A stretch of DNA of 64,000 bases from Phycomyces blakesleeanus NRRL 1555(-) (taxonomy: Eukaryota; Mucoromycota; Mucoromycetes; Mucorales; Phycomycetaceae). The position numbers were made by a program, and so were the translations under genes. The stretch lies in contig NW_017265155.1 of assembly GCF_001638985.1 (NCBI RefSeq), positions 806,001 through 870,000 of the forward strand. Direction: 5' to 3'. The notes beneath the pieces were generated by a model, which was not told the origin of the DNA, did no database searches, and saw only the letters and a program-made list of their open reading frames with translations. Within the stretch, counting starts at the first letter, position 1, and every line of letters starts with the position of its first letter. This document shows positions 48,101-60,338 of the stretch, piece after piece.

Positions 48101-49309
48101 ATGGCAATGTGGCTCTGATACACTGACCAGTTCCACCTCGATCAGTAGAGGCACGCATCATTTTGATATATAAAGGCGATGCATTTTTGGATCCTTTCTC
48201 GGGCTGTGATCTGATTTCAGCGGTGTATTGTACATTTGAAGGTGGTGCCTTGGCAAACACATATACAGTGTTTGTGGCCATACGTTCTTGAGCAATCAAC
48301 ACCTTTTCAGAACCGTTGATAACAAAGTAACCGCCCATATCAAAAGAACATTCATTCAATTCGTGCATCTGACTCTCAGGCATGTCGTGCAAGATACAGT
48401 AGGTTGACCGCAGCATGATTGGCACCTGCGAGTGCAGTAATCAGCATATTTATCTTTCTTATTTTTTTTTATTTTCCTCCTCAATCCAAGCTATATGTAA
48501 TGTTAGTATATTTCGTTGTTGTTTTTTACCTTTCCGATGAACACCTTTGTCATCGGCGCACGGTCCATTCCATTCTCATCCACAAACATGTCATTAGGGT
48601 TTCGGATTGGGTTGTTGTGGTCTTGGGGCATGGCAATCTGAGTACGCTTGCTCATATCCACATAAAGTGGCGAAGCATAACTACAAAATGCACATAAGCT
48701 CACCCGAATGTATTCTGTGTGCACAGCTTGGCTGTAACTCCTTACGTCAAATTACGGATACGTGCTTCCTGGGGAAACATTGGTTGTGTACTACCATCGG
48801 CTTCTGTCATCGTAGGCTTGGACAGATAGATTTGTCCGAAATCGATGATGTAGCGTTTCTAATGCCACAGAATCAGCGCTGATGGCTGTCTTCCAGAAAG
48901 GACGGGCCAACTTTCTTACCGTCACATCACCACCGCCTCCGACGTGCTGGAGAACGAGATTGGAGTTCTCGTCGACAAGCTCTTGCATCGTGTTCTGAAC
49001 AAATTCATCAAAAGAATCTAGCTGCTGTCTTACAAGACCTTTTTCTTCAAAGAATGAAGAGATGACTGTCCAGCAATCCTCTTGACTAATCAAATTGACG
49101 CGTCAGCGCATCATAATTATAAAATATTTATAGAGGCAATACTTACGTAATAGGTTCTTCTTCATACATCTGGTCTCCATCGGGAAGGAAATACTCTAAA
49201 TATATTTTATTCGCTTAGTCAACAAAAAAAAGTAATCGGCCATCTGTTGCAATCCAATCGACTGACCGGTCTCTCCCATTCCAAAATTATCGTCTATAAC
49301 ATCTGTCAT
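45164..49309 (-). CDS. RPB2: RNA polymerase II second-largest subunit
   Basis: Catalytic-core subunit of RNA polymerase II. Eight exons on the minus strand: 49309-49267, 49195-49147, 49085-48920, 48858-48746, 48680-48530, 48425-47622, 47560-45452 and 45385-45164, giving 1218 residues (yeast Rpb2 is 1224). Pol II-type landmarks: [24 protein letters not shown] near the start, the fork/wall regions, [18 protein letters not shown], the active-site motif [15 protein letters not shown], and the C-terminal zinc module CDICG...CRSCKNKT. The ending ([20 protein letters not shown]) is the standard one. The first five exons are short (43-166 nt), while the remainder is two large exons. The gene is intact. 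It is divergent from the Tti2-like gene, sharing 463 bases. Confidence 0.98.
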
Positions 49310-49772
49310 TGTTCGTATTATGTTTTCTTGTATATTTTTTTGTTATGTATATATGTAGGTCTGTATGATTGTTTTTCGTAAGGTTGAATTGATCGTTTTC
49401 CTTGTTTTCTGCCGGCAATTGTCGTGCGTAATCTACAGTGACGGAAGGACGAATGCAAAAGATAAACTTTAACGTATACGGTGCGCTTTTTTTATTAATT
49501 CAATGCAATCGAGCGATCCGTCAGGTATTTGGAGCAGAAGATTGGCGGTGCAAGATCAATGTGCCTGCTCTGTCTGCAAGAGGAAGCTTTAAAGTGAACA
49601 GACCAGTCCGTGAACAACCTGAACCAATTGAACGTTTTAAGCCACACAATTTGAGTGATGTCATCTCTAGCGGACATTTTATTTCACTAATCTCTATAGA
49701 ACATTCGCTTCTCCAAATACGGCAATGCATTTCTTCTTTTTTTTTGGAAAGAATAAAAAAAAAGAACCTAGA
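49310..49772. promoter_or_regulatory. Divergent promoter region, RPB2 and Tti2-like gene
   Basis: 463 bases between the start codons of two divergent genes. The middle (about 49500-49700) is of mixed, near-coding composition rather than AT-rich; it holds open frames on both strands that match no family I know, so it is more likely promoter/5' UTR. The Tti2-like frame itself stays open upstream to an ATG at 49725. Confidence 0.45.
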
Positions 49773-51329
49773 ATGTCTGCTTGTGACGCATTCGTCAAGT
49801 CATTTTATAAGCAATGTTGTAATCATTCGGAGAATGCTCAAGAGGATAAATCAAAACATATAGCAACACATCATCTTGTCGAGGTGTTTGAAAATCGGAT
49901 AAAGCCAAAGTTTTTACAAGAAACACATCACCTTCTCAATCCGCGTGCCAAGGGTCGTTATGCTGATCCAGAAAAAGACAGCGAAGTCTCTATAAATCAG
50001 GCTTGGAAAAATGATGAGGATGGATATAATTCAGTTGATATTATCGAATGGGCTGTAGATTCAGGCACTGTAAGTTGAAAGACAGTGGTGTTTTCTCTCT
50101 TACTATGGCTTATGCGTCTTGATGGACAAAGGAATCCTCTGTCAAGGAAATATTTTCCAAGGTTATTCCTGTCATTCTTCTTATTGCAGATGACTATGAC
50201 GTAGAATACAAGAGGAGGGGAGTTTTAGCTATGCACAAACTTATTACTAAGGTGCCTAGCACTTTTCTTTTGATGTCTGGAGTAGAAGGCGTATTTATAG
50301 AGGCAAGTGGTGTTTTTATATTTAATTATATTTTTTAATCTATTTGCTACACTCTTTCTTTCTGTTTGTAAGAAGCATCTGTCTGCTATACTAAATAGCA
50401 GCACCATTAATAAATTCAGTGTGCGTTTATTATTATGATTTCAGGTGCTATTCAAATGTCTCAAATATTTATCTGATGATCGTGACCTGGGGTTACTAGA
50501 AGTTACATATCCGTGCTTAATTGATCTCATTGTGAAAACAAAGAAGCCAGAGAGCAAGGAAAGGATAATATTGCTTGAGAAGGTGTTGACACATGGAGTG
50601 TTGCTTGGGAATAGACATGCTGGACATAAGCCAGCGTTCCTCCTGGTGTTGTTGCAACCTGTGTCGACGCTTTACAAAAAAATCGGGTTGGTTGGAACGC
50701 GCTACTTAAAGGTATATCTAATATCCTATAATAAGTAGATTTGTGGGATTACTTGAAAAAAATATTTATACATGTTGTGTATCGAATCATGCTTACTAGG
50801 AAGTACTTTCTATAATATGTCATGGGCTTTCTGTCTTACCGCATGCAAATGGAGTAAACACAGATCGCTTAATCCGCTTAAATAAACTAGCTGCAGAAAC
50901 CTTGGGTTGTATATTAACTGAATGCTGGCCACGGTAGGATAATAACCACTGCGTTCCAAAGTTAATTATTTGGTGTAGTATACCGAAATACAATGGCATG
51001 ATTTTGAGAGCTCTTGCAGAAGCATGGCTTGTATACAAGGATCTACAAGGTACTTTGTTTGATAGTATATAGGCATTTTATTTATATAAATACTTATATA
51101 TATATTTAGGCGAGGAAACCAAAGCCATATGTAATTTACTTCAGAAGGACTATCAGATACTGGATGCAATCTGTCACGACCTACTCAAGGTACATGTAAA
51201 CATTCGTGTACATAAAGCAAAATACTTATATTCGTAATATTGATTTAGCCGAATATAGATGCCCTTTTACAATTTAACAACAGCTTATATCAACTGGTAT
51301 CTTCCAGTGATTTACAAACAGTAAAATAA
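49773..51329 (+). CDS. TTI2: Tti2-like HEAT-repeat cochaperone
   Basis: Probable Tti2, part of the Tel2-Tti1-Tti2 complex that helps PI3K-like kinases (TOR, ATM, ATR) fold. Seven exons (49773-50069, 50132-50302, 50445-50711, 50800-50933, 50979-51049, 51110-51189, 51249-51329) give 366 residues. The protein is all-helical. Family-like segments are DDYDVEYKRRGVLAMHKLI followed by GVEGVFIEVLFKCLKYL, and the C-terminal ILTECWPRIPKYNGMILRAL with AEAWL. The intron after exon 2 uses a GC donor (GAG then GCAAGT) with a normal AG acceptor; this is needed to join IE to VLFKCL. A longer start at 49725 (a Phe/Lys-rich lead) is possible but less likely. Family call is from remembered pattern and length only, so moderate confidence. 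Confidence 0.68.
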
Positions 51330-53270
51330 TAAATATACAATAGATAAAGGGTGTAAACTTGTAGCAATTTATCCACTACTATATATTTGTTGATTTTGCT
51401 TTGCATAACTTGGATACTTTTAAATTTCAGAGTCTTTGCATCCCAAATTGCTTCAAGCACTCTCCAATTCGGTTTTGCTGTAAATTGCTACAAGTTCACA
51501 TCCTGTCTAATATCTTTGATTTGTTTATATCTTTATTATATTAAAAGAATAAAAGAATCTAGTTGTACTCTTCTTTTTCTTTACGCACAGATAAACATCT
51601 TTTTGTTAAGGATTTGCCAGTTATATATATATAATGTTGTGTTTGGCATTAAGATAGGTGGAAGTGCTGTCGCTTGAATTAAAGATAAGATGATTATATT
51701 CAAGCGCTTTAATTATATTTATATTATAAATTACAAGTCAAATAAGATATTTCTCTTATAAAGACAGCTTCATAAAGGTCAGATATTCTTAATTTTAGAG
51801 ACGAGTGACATATTTTATACTATGGGAAAAAAGAACGGAAGAAGTACCGGGAGATAATTTATTGGGAGCAATGGTTCAAATGTCTTGGCATACCATAATA
51901 AATATAGTCGCTATAGCATAAATGATAGCTGGGTATTGATATTTTAGAAAACACTCTAGCCAGTGGTTTTAAAATTGTCTAATTTATCTTTTTCAAAACT
52001 TACTGTTAATTGCACTGTATAAATGTGCTGAGATTTTACACCTTGAAAATAAAACAAATATACAAGGGGAATAGAGATCTAGTCATAGATTTGAGGGTAT
52101 ATTTGGTTGGATAAGGTTGAAACACTCGTTATTCAAGATGGTAGTATCAATGCACCCCAGTGGGTGTATGCGTGCCTTAATCTACGAAACTTTCATTGGT
52201 TCTATATATTAGATTTAAAAATATAGTATTTTTTTTGACTTTAATGCTACAAGCCAAATGTCTAATGCTAACATAGTGAGTTTTTTTTTTTATATTTATT
52301 CGTTTCTTGCACTCAAAGGTAAACAATTAGGTAGATAGAGAGAGATAAAGAGAGAGAAAAGGGTATATTTTGTTTCATTGATACATTTTCCTTTTTTTTT
52401 CTTTTGTAGAATAAGTGTACAAGGAGGAGAAGGTTAAAGAAAAAGAAAGGAGTGAAATGTTCACGATATGTATGATCCTGCATGATTATCGATACGGTTC
52501 TTGATTTGCTCCCTTTATTGAAGTTTGCACAATGATATCGTGTATCATATCAAATGGTTCTAATATATTCCAAATTTTGGTCAATGATAAAAAGAAAGGC
52601 CTTTCTAAATAAGCTTAAAAGGAGTGTATAGGAAAGGTAGTAGTGGAGATGTAATTACTATCTACACGTTAAGAATGTGGGGATAAGATTAGATTTGACT
52701 ATCGATAATACCTTGTTAATTTCAAGTAAAAATAAAAACAAAAAGTCAAATTAGGTGCTTATATTGAAAGTGGGGAGTATTTTTTTTTTCTTTCCTTTGA
52801 AATTTCGCAAGCTTTCTAGGGGGAGGAAATAGAGGAGAAGTATGAGGAAGATAAAGGTCAGATTCTACTGCCAGTATATGGGATTCCAATCAATTGATTG
52901 TGTATAGTAAAGCAAAGTAATAAAACGATAGTTAATTAAATAATTAAATAATAAGAAAAAGGGAAACATTCTATGAAATTAATATTTATGCTTGGCAATT
53001 AAGTTTGGTCGCAAAGCAGTATTAGATGGTACGTAATTTAGCATATTATAAGAGTTAACAAAGAGGTATAAAGAAATAGATAGTGAAAGATAGTGAGAGA
53101 GAGAGAAGGTTTTAACAGATAAAATGGAATTTGATCTGCTTGGGAACATTTGCTACTGTGCGGGAGGTGTACGTGGTAATGATAGAAATAAGTTGCCTCC
53201 CGCTTTGCTATATTATAGTAGTATTATTATCGTGATCGTTATCGTTATTATAATTATTATTTTTATGTTC
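51330..53270. other. Spacer between convergent genes, no gene seen
   Basis: About 1.9 kb after the Tti2-like stop and before the syntaxin stop (minus strand). The open frame just after the Tti2 stop (51387-51677) is rich in Leu/Ile/Tyr from AT bias and resembles nothing. G/A-rich tracts occur at about 52335-52360, 52420-52455 and 53090-53106. Both 3' UTRs lie here. Confidence 0.6.
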
Positions 53271-53452
53271 TTAGTTTCCTCCGACACCCTGTACAGAATA
53301 TAAAGCGCATTAGTATGATTGTATTTGAATGGCCTTTATCTTACCTTGTGGTCGAATGCAAACCACCAGACGAGGATAGCAATAACCACACAAAGGATAA
53401 TGGCAATAACAAAGCAGCACCATTTTTTCTAAGCATTCAATTCCATTTTTAA

Positions 53453-53484
<32 letters not shown>

Positions 53485-55553
53485 AAATTAAACCAAGGCA
53501 TTTTTTCTTTCTTTTTGTTCACATGTATTATTATGCTTATAATTTTGGTTACTTACGGCACGGGTGGAAATAGCATATTTGATTGCTTTGTCAATGTGCT
53601 TGACACCTTGTTCCAAGTCACCAGTTGTTGTCTCTGCGTGTTGTTCGATTGTGTCAATTACTTGGCCCTGGTTCTCAACAAGCATTTGCATGTCCATGAA
53701 CAATTGTTGAAGTTCCTATTATCGACATCCATGATAAAGAGTATGATGGTTAGATACTACAATCTATCTCGATTTCTCTCCACAAAGGCTTTACATATAG
53801 ATTATTATTATTATTATTATTTTAAAAAAAAAGGTTGACTTACAATTATAGTTTTTTCAATCTTCTTGATATCATCGTGGCGTGTCTGGACCTCGTTCAG
53901 GGCAGCGCGTGCCTGTCCAGTACGGCTAGACTGCATCAACTATTTGAGAATATACAAGTCAATACGCAATATATTTATATATAACTATTATCTTGTATTT
54001 ACACTCTGGGCAAATATGGTGTTCTGCTGGTCAGATTCAATTACGGCATCAATCTCTTCGCTAGTTACATCAGGTTTCACTAAAACAATATATATCAATA
54101 AAGTGTATTAGTTTTCAAAAAGAGTAATAAAGGTTGGTTACAAGGACAATGCAGGAGTGCTTGTGTGCCTGTATCTGTTTTCTTTCTTTTGGTTGTTTAA
54201 GGATCTGAGATGAGTTACCGATTCTTATTTGTCTTTCGATACGCTGACGGTACTTTTGCGAGTATGTGCGCTCAACATCCTGATAGCTACGGATAACTCT
54301 TACGAATTCCTTTTTAAGGCTGTCAACCTATATTATTATTATTTAGTTTGATTTGATTTGATATTATTTGATATAGTTGAGTTTGAGTATCTTAAACACT
54401 TCTTCGTCTTCAGTATTCTTTTTCTTTTCTATTTTTCTTTTGATAAGGGGAACATACATGAGACCTTCGGATGTTTAGATCAGAATTGTTTTTGAGGTTG
54501 AAGTTGCTCTGTTCCATGGCTTTTTATTTTATTTTATTTTATTTTAATTATTTGTTTGTTTAAAGGAGTAACGGTCGTTAGAATCCACATTAGGTACGCC
54601 ACATACTTCTCGTTTGAACATACCTTTAATTCTAGCCTTAATGATGTTGTTCTGTCGAGAAGTGTCTGCGACAAACTCTTCGAGCTGTTGAGAGCTTCGG
54701 GCAGTCTGTGTCTCATTGATACTGACCAATGAAGCATTATGAAGTTCTCCAATAAGGGTAATATTGTTGCTAACATCCCGGATAGCTTCTCTGAGCACAT
54801 TGACCTTGTAAATTTTTTTAAAAAAAAAAGAATTATTCATTTAATCAAAATTAAATGATTATATGCTATGGCTGTGTGTGTGCGTGTGTGTATATACCTC
54901 TGTCAAATAACCATCAGTAGTGCTGAGATCAGCTGGTGGCAAAACTGTACGGCTTCTAGTCTGCATCTCAAAAGACTCGGTTTTACGACCTTGATGTCCC
55001 AAGTCAACTGATGATCTCGGTTGGGCGAATTCTTCTTCGTTTAATCTATGTCGTCCGATCAACTGCGACGAGGAACGATAACCGTCTGGAATACGAGGGG
55101 GTCCAAACTCTTCATTACTTTAAACACATTTGTTTTGTTTTTTTTTATTGTTGTTGAAATTAAGTACAATGATTATTATGGAATGTAACAAGACGTACCT
55201 ATCAGAAGTATTCTAAAATATTCAAATGGGACAATATATCATGGTTGTTTAATTTTTTTAGTAAGTAGGGTTGTTATTATATAAATATTAAAAGTAATAA
55301 TCATATTATTATTGTTATTTAATTCTTCTTTTAAAAAGAATATATATATATATATATATATATTTGCTCTTTATTATTGTGCCAAGAAATTTTGCCAAGC
55401 ATGTCAAGACTAATGGAACAAAAAAAGAATACAAAAAAAGAAGAAATAGAGATATAGAGCATAGGAAAAGAAATAAAGGGGTGAGACGAATGGACTCACT
55501 CTGAGTTCGGACATACGATCTCTAGTGACCGTAAAGCGCGAGTTCTGTTGCAT
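53271..55553 (-). CDS. SSO1: Plasma-membrane syntaxin (Sso1/2-type t-SNARE)
   Basis: Qa-SNARE for fusion of secretory vesicles with the plasma membrane. Eleven exons on the minus strand give 357 residues; their 5' ends are 55553, 55212, 55117, 54804, 54519, 54327, 54079, 53939, 53715, 53428 and 53288. Domain order: about 95 disordered residues; three-helix Habc region (VNVLREAIRDVSNNITLIGE onward); DVTSEEIDAVIESDQ linker; SNARE motif (VQTRHDDIKKIEKTIIELQQ, then LFMDMQMLVENQGQVID with the zero-layer Gln in ENQG); transmembrane anchor CCFVIAIILCVVIAILVWWF; tail ending GVGGN. Exon 2 is a 14-nt microexon and the final coding exon is 18 nt. Total length closes in frame. A separate open frame upstream (55604-55861) is not part of this model but could reflect an alternative first exon. 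Confidence 0.92.
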
Positions 55554-55639
55554 GGCAGGGATGGGAGAAGATTGAATGGGATGGAGTGAAATGGGGCAAA
55601 TGGTTATGAGCGCACCAAATATCGCACAGTACTAAGAGC

Positions 55640-55691
<52 letters not shown>

Positions 55692-56291
55692 AAAGGGAAG
55701 GAAGAAGAGTGGTTGGGGGAGGTGCTACAGGCAGACCTATTGAAGGTAGTCAGCGCAGGCAAGTGCTCTTTGTAAGGAAATTGGCCACAGCTCCGAACCG
55801 GTAACCCTGGCAAAGGATATGAGATCGACGCAGTAGCACCCAAAGGTATTCCCTGAGCCATACCATCTATATTACTACTACTACTATTGTTATTTGTTGC
55901 CTTTTTATTTTATTTTAATATATGTTTGTACTCTATTTGCTTTTTGGTTAAACCAATATATATAAACTTGTATTTATTGATTCATTCATTCATTCATTCG
56001 TTCATTCATTTACTTTTTACTACTTGTGTATATTCATATTAATATAAAAAAATTGTAATTGTATTTAGATGGGTAAATTTCTGAATGTATTGGATAATTA
56101 CATTATTTATATGTATGTCAATGTATAGTAAAAGAGTTTATTAGGGGTTTACAGGTGTATATGGGTGGGTGAATATATGTGTGTGTGTATATAGGGTGTA
56201 ATGCAGGATGATATGTACAGAATGTATAAAAATAAAAGGTTAAATAAAAATAAAAGAAAGAGAGAGAGAGAGAGATAAAGAGAGTAAAAGA
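55554..56291. other. Syntaxin promoter region with GA and TTCA repeats
   Basis: Between the syntaxin start and the F-box stop (both minus strand). A long GA dinucleotide tract (about 55640-55688) lies about 100 bases upstream of the syntaxin ATG, reading CT-rich on its sense strand. A CATT tetramer run (about 55981-56010) and a second GA run (about 56258-56285) also occur. A minus-strand open frame at 55604-55861 reads through the GA tract and is weak. Confidence 0.6.
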
Positions 56292-57137
56292 CTAATAAGC
56301 AACTAGGTTCAAGGTGGTAGATACAAGGTTTGATTTTGCCATGGCACCATCTATATTGGGTAGTGTACCGTACTCTTCAAGTCCGCCTGTCTGTCCCTTT
56401 GGTGGCAATTTGGCTGATGAAGTAAAGGTTTGGCCATCAAGGCCACGAGGGGTTGGCCGTGAGTGAAGTGTCTCGAACAGACGAGTCCAGCCCCCCTTGC
56501 GCTGGCAAACAAAGAGTGGGTCGCACTCAAACAACTGTGGCACTACCCAGCGTTCTCCAGGACGTGCCTTGACGGTATTTTCAGGTGTATTAAATACACT
56601 GTGTGTGAATGTGAATGAGTATTTTTTGTTCTTTGGATCTGTTGTTTTGAAGCAGTGCCCGGCTTGCTTTATGTTGAGAGAAATGGAACGAGATAAAAAG
56701 TTTTGGCTGATGGGTTGAGACATCGATTGAAATGATTTTCCGGCCCACGCGACCTTTGAGAGGACAGGGTTCCGAAGTATTTTTGAAGAGAACAGACGAA
56801 GACTTGCAGAAGCATCAATCGGGACAAATGTAAACTTTGAAGTTGTAGCTTTGATGAGGACCATGTCTACAGTGTATCGCCACCGTGATTCCTGGTCAAA
56901 GAATAGACGGAGGTGACATTCACGAGTGTCCCTGAGACGACTAACCAAGATTGGGATGGCAAGAAGATAGAACCTTGGGTTCACAAGGCAAACCGAAAGT
57001 AAATCAGGAACGGGCAAGAAGGAGAGAACTCGGGAGATGACTTCATTTGGTAGTTGCCTCACGTCTACCCCACATTGATCGACAGCAAGCTTAGCTGGTG
57101 CATAGCACTTTTGTTGAAAGACTTTGGCGAATGGCAT
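56292..57137 (-). CDS. F-box protein, unknown target
   Basis: Single-exon gene of 281 residues. The F-box lies at about residues 28-68 (RQLPNEVISRVLSFLPVPDL, then LSVCLVNPRFYLLAIPILVS), which would bind Skp1 in an SCF ubiquitin ligase. The remaining ~200 residues show no WD40, leucine-rich or Kelch repeats; they contain a mixed alpha/beta-looking stretch (HLRLFFDQESRWRYTVDMVLI, FTFVPIDASASLRLFSSKIL, YSFTFTHSVFNTPENTVKAR, ERWVVPQLFECDPLFVC). In several fungi, proteins of this size with a similar F-box followed by an unannotated beta-rich part are of unknown role. I chose the ATG at 57137; the frame opens one codon earlier only with TTG. Lack of introns is unusual for this window. Confidence 0.72.
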   Translation of the reverse strand: MPFAKVFQQKCYAPAKLAVDQCGVDVRQLPNEVISRVLSFLPVPDLLSVCLVNPRFYLLAIPILVSRLRDTRECHLRLFFDQESRWRYTVDMVLIKATTSKFTFVPIDASASLRLFSSKILRNPVLSKVAWAGKSFQSMSQPISQNFLSRSISLNIKQAGHCFKTTDPKNKKYSFTFTHSVFNTPENTVKARPGERWVVPQLFECDPLFVCQRKGGWTRLFETLHSRPTPRGLDGQTFTSSAKLPPKGQTGGLEEYGTLPNIDGAMAKSNLVSTTLNLVAY

Positions 57138-60100
57138 CAAGGTATTTTTTATTTATTTATTTTGGTTTAGAGATAGCGTTGTGGAGAGAGTGATAGGGAA
57201 ATGCAGGGTAGAGATAAGATCCGCTTGTTTTTATATGAATTGGATTAAATGCTTTTTATTGGCGTGATAGCTGGCTACATCTGTGCGGAAACACGATTCT
57301 TTTGTTTTGGCCGCCCAATAGCATATTAAACGCACTGATAAAGGTCCTACGGAAGATCATCTGTTTGAATTATTATTTCCCAGTTACAGACCGTGTGAAT
57401 ATTCACAAGCTTTGAGGCAAAAGTATATTAACCGTTCTATATCTATCTATCTCTATCTCTTTTCTCTCTTCACATATATATATGCTATTTAGTTTTAATT
57501 TTAATTCTTTTTTGTTTCCTTTCAATGACATTTAATTTCATTTTAATAATAATAAAAAGGTTCAAAATACACGTTTAACCCTAGTGTTTTGGAAGACGTT
57601 TTGTCTGATGTGAATGGCTGTTGTCATGGCCACAAACACGAAAAATGACACAGATAATTGTTGAATATGATGCAATTCAGTTGTTTATTTTTATTTTTTC
57701 CAACATGAAAATAATAATTATATATATATTTATATATACAAAAATTGAAGTCGCCTGTTTGGTTATTTAGGCTATTCAGACAAGACAAGCAGACAGAGAC
57801 GCTGATGTCTAAACAGCTGATATATTTTATGCCATGCTTCGTTTCATATTAAACTTTTTTTTTCTTTTGAAAGCTGCTGAGATTTCCCACTTAACTTTAT
57901 TTTGGTTGTTTACGTGTTTTTTTCTTTAAAAATCCTCACAAGATATATCTTGATTTTCTTCTAGTCTCTAAAAACCGACAAGAGCCTTAATGAATTGTTT
58001 ATTATTATTATTGGAAAACAAAACAAAAAAAAACTTTTTTATTTATTTATTTTACTCAACATAGACCTGTCGGTTGTCTAGGAAACAATATCGGAATTCA
58101 ACATGATGTGTTGTACGACATTAATTAGCCAATCATTGGGTTTAAATTATCAAATATTTATTTGATGGGGCAAAATTTTCCAATTGGCTAAACACATCTC
58201 CTTTTCCTCTCTCTCTCTTTGTGGATGTGTAACACTCAACATTAGAAGATTCTCAAGAAATCAATTTGAACTGACAAGTGAGTGACTTGGCTAACAAAGT
58301 TACAGCTAAGAAAGAAAATATGGACGCTGATATGTATATATAATGTATATAATAACGAACAAGCTAAAGCTACTTTCCTTGTTCCAACCTATTAAAGAAA
58401 AAGTAAATAGCTTCTCTTCCACTTCCCTTTTAATTAGTGCCTAGGGCTGAATACCTTTATATTCTTCTTTTTTTTAAAATAAAAACTGCTGTTGTGACTT
58501 TATATTGTATGATGAGCTCAATTGGACTGTTAAAAGTAATATTTTATTGGCTGACCAAATTAATGTCACAAAAGGATATTAAAGTAAAAGAAAATTGTTC
58601 CTGAGTAAATTAATCAGTGGGTGGTTGAAAATAAAATACTCGAATAAATATAAATCTGTTTAAAACCTTTGTTTTTATACATATAATTTCTTTCCTTATT
58701 TCATGGATGAAATTATCCTAGATAAGCAGTGTGGACTAGAAAATTTCCCATTAAATTATTCAATATTAAAAGACGCAAAAGGTAGCGATATATTTTTGAA
58801 TAATTGCAATAAAAGGTCACTTTGCAAGGGTAATTTGCTAATAGTCGTATCTTTTCTCTTTCTCGTTCTTTGAAAGTGCATTTTAGAGATTCTGGACTCT
58901 CAGGTAACACTTGACACAAATGTCTACGCCTTCAGTTTCCCACTTTAAAGTTCTTTTCTTTTCTTGGTCTTCTTATTTTGTTTCAACTGCTTTAAAATTT
59001 TCTGTGAGCGAGAAGTCTAAGCCAAGATCTTGTTTTAGATCATATTTTCCCACAGTCCTCGGTTACTGCTGAAGATTTACAGCTTTATATAATTCCTTGT
59101 AGAACACACACACACACATATATATATAAAAGAAATAAGTAAATGTAATTCTCAGATAGGAAAATGATCGACATCCAAGTAATTGGAAAACAACACTATT
59201 GGCTATACAATCTCTTTAGAGTACAGACCGCTTTAGTGAGTGGTAGATTTCGGATGAGTTAGTTGGTCAGGGTCAACAGATCAAGTACAATTGTAAATAA
59301 CTATTGAACTGCAACTTGTGAGTGGGTTTTTAATGATTCCATCGTGAAATATCATATGACCAGTATTTTACTGTAAGCTGTCAAGTTAATTATGTAAATC
59401 TCTTGTAATTACACCTTTAGAAAAATCATAGTAGAAGAAATTCCGTAGCCGGCTTAAAAATACACTATAGCATTATTCTTTTTATCTAATTCAATATATA
59501 TATATATATTTATATTGTATAGCAGCAAAAAATCGCTTCTTGGAGTAGTTTTTTTTTCTCCTAGTTTCCATTTACCTTTTCCCTCTCATATAAATTTTGT
59601 AATACAGAAATTCAGGCATACTAAACCGATCACTCAGTGCTTTACACTGTAGCCGACCAATAAATACAAAAAAAAATGCATAACAGCAGAAGAAAATGTA
59701 TAGAAAATTAACATTACATTTGTTGCGTTTCGGACTTGTATCTTTTGCGAAAGAATAAAGTAGGACATTTAATATATTACGATATAAACTTCATTGACGC
59801 AAATTTTGCTTATGGATCTTACTTTTATCTTGGTTTACATCGTAAAAAAAAAAAAACAAAAAAGATTTTATTTTTGTATTATGAAAGGTCTTTTAAAGAC
59901 ACGTGGAAGATGTCGGAGATTGAACATAGTACAAAAAATAAAATAAAATATCGCTAGTGCGTAAATTATATATTATAAAAAACATATACAGTACATGATT
60001 CTGTAACCCATTTTTTTTTTGTTTTGTTTTTTGTTTTTTTTTGGCTATTTTTTTTTCTTAAAATTGTTATTTTACTTCTTGTGCATAAACCACTATATTC

Positions 60101-60338
60101 AATACCTTATCTTTTTTCTTAGCTATCTATTTATCTATACATTGAAACAAAGGTAATGAAAGCAGTAGAAAGAGTAGAAGAAAACGAACTAGGAAAAGAA
60201 CAGTAAATATCATATTGTACTACAGCCTTCTATAGCTTGTTTTGCACCTGACCTGACTTGTTGCACTCTATTCGTTCTTTTATTTTATTGATAAATAATA
60301 GAAACAACTAAAGACAACAACAATAATAGGCTATACAA
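57138..60338. other. Long AT-rich gene-free region
   Basis: 3.2 kb between the divergent F-box (minus) and SAP-domain (plus) genes. No open frame here has recognisable content; the longest (59736-59957) is Lys/Tyr-rich. Repeats include TA runs (about 59118-59128, 59496-59511), a short CA run (about 59106-59118) and long T/A homopolymers (about 60010-60056). The last ~200 bases are AAC/ATA-rich leader-like sequence before the SAP gene ATG. Such a long upstream region would suit a regulated transcription-factor gene. Confidence 0.55.

Noticed and set aside
49438..49863. 141-codon plus-strand frame ahead of the Tti2-like gene
   Set aside because: It is in a different frame from the Tti2-like exon it overlaps and matches no family; most likely promoter sequence.
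55604..55861. Minus-strand frame upstream of syntaxin as a separate gene or first exon
   Set aside because: It runs through a GA microsatellite (SLSLSL...), and the syntaxin model already has a good ATG and closes in frame without it.
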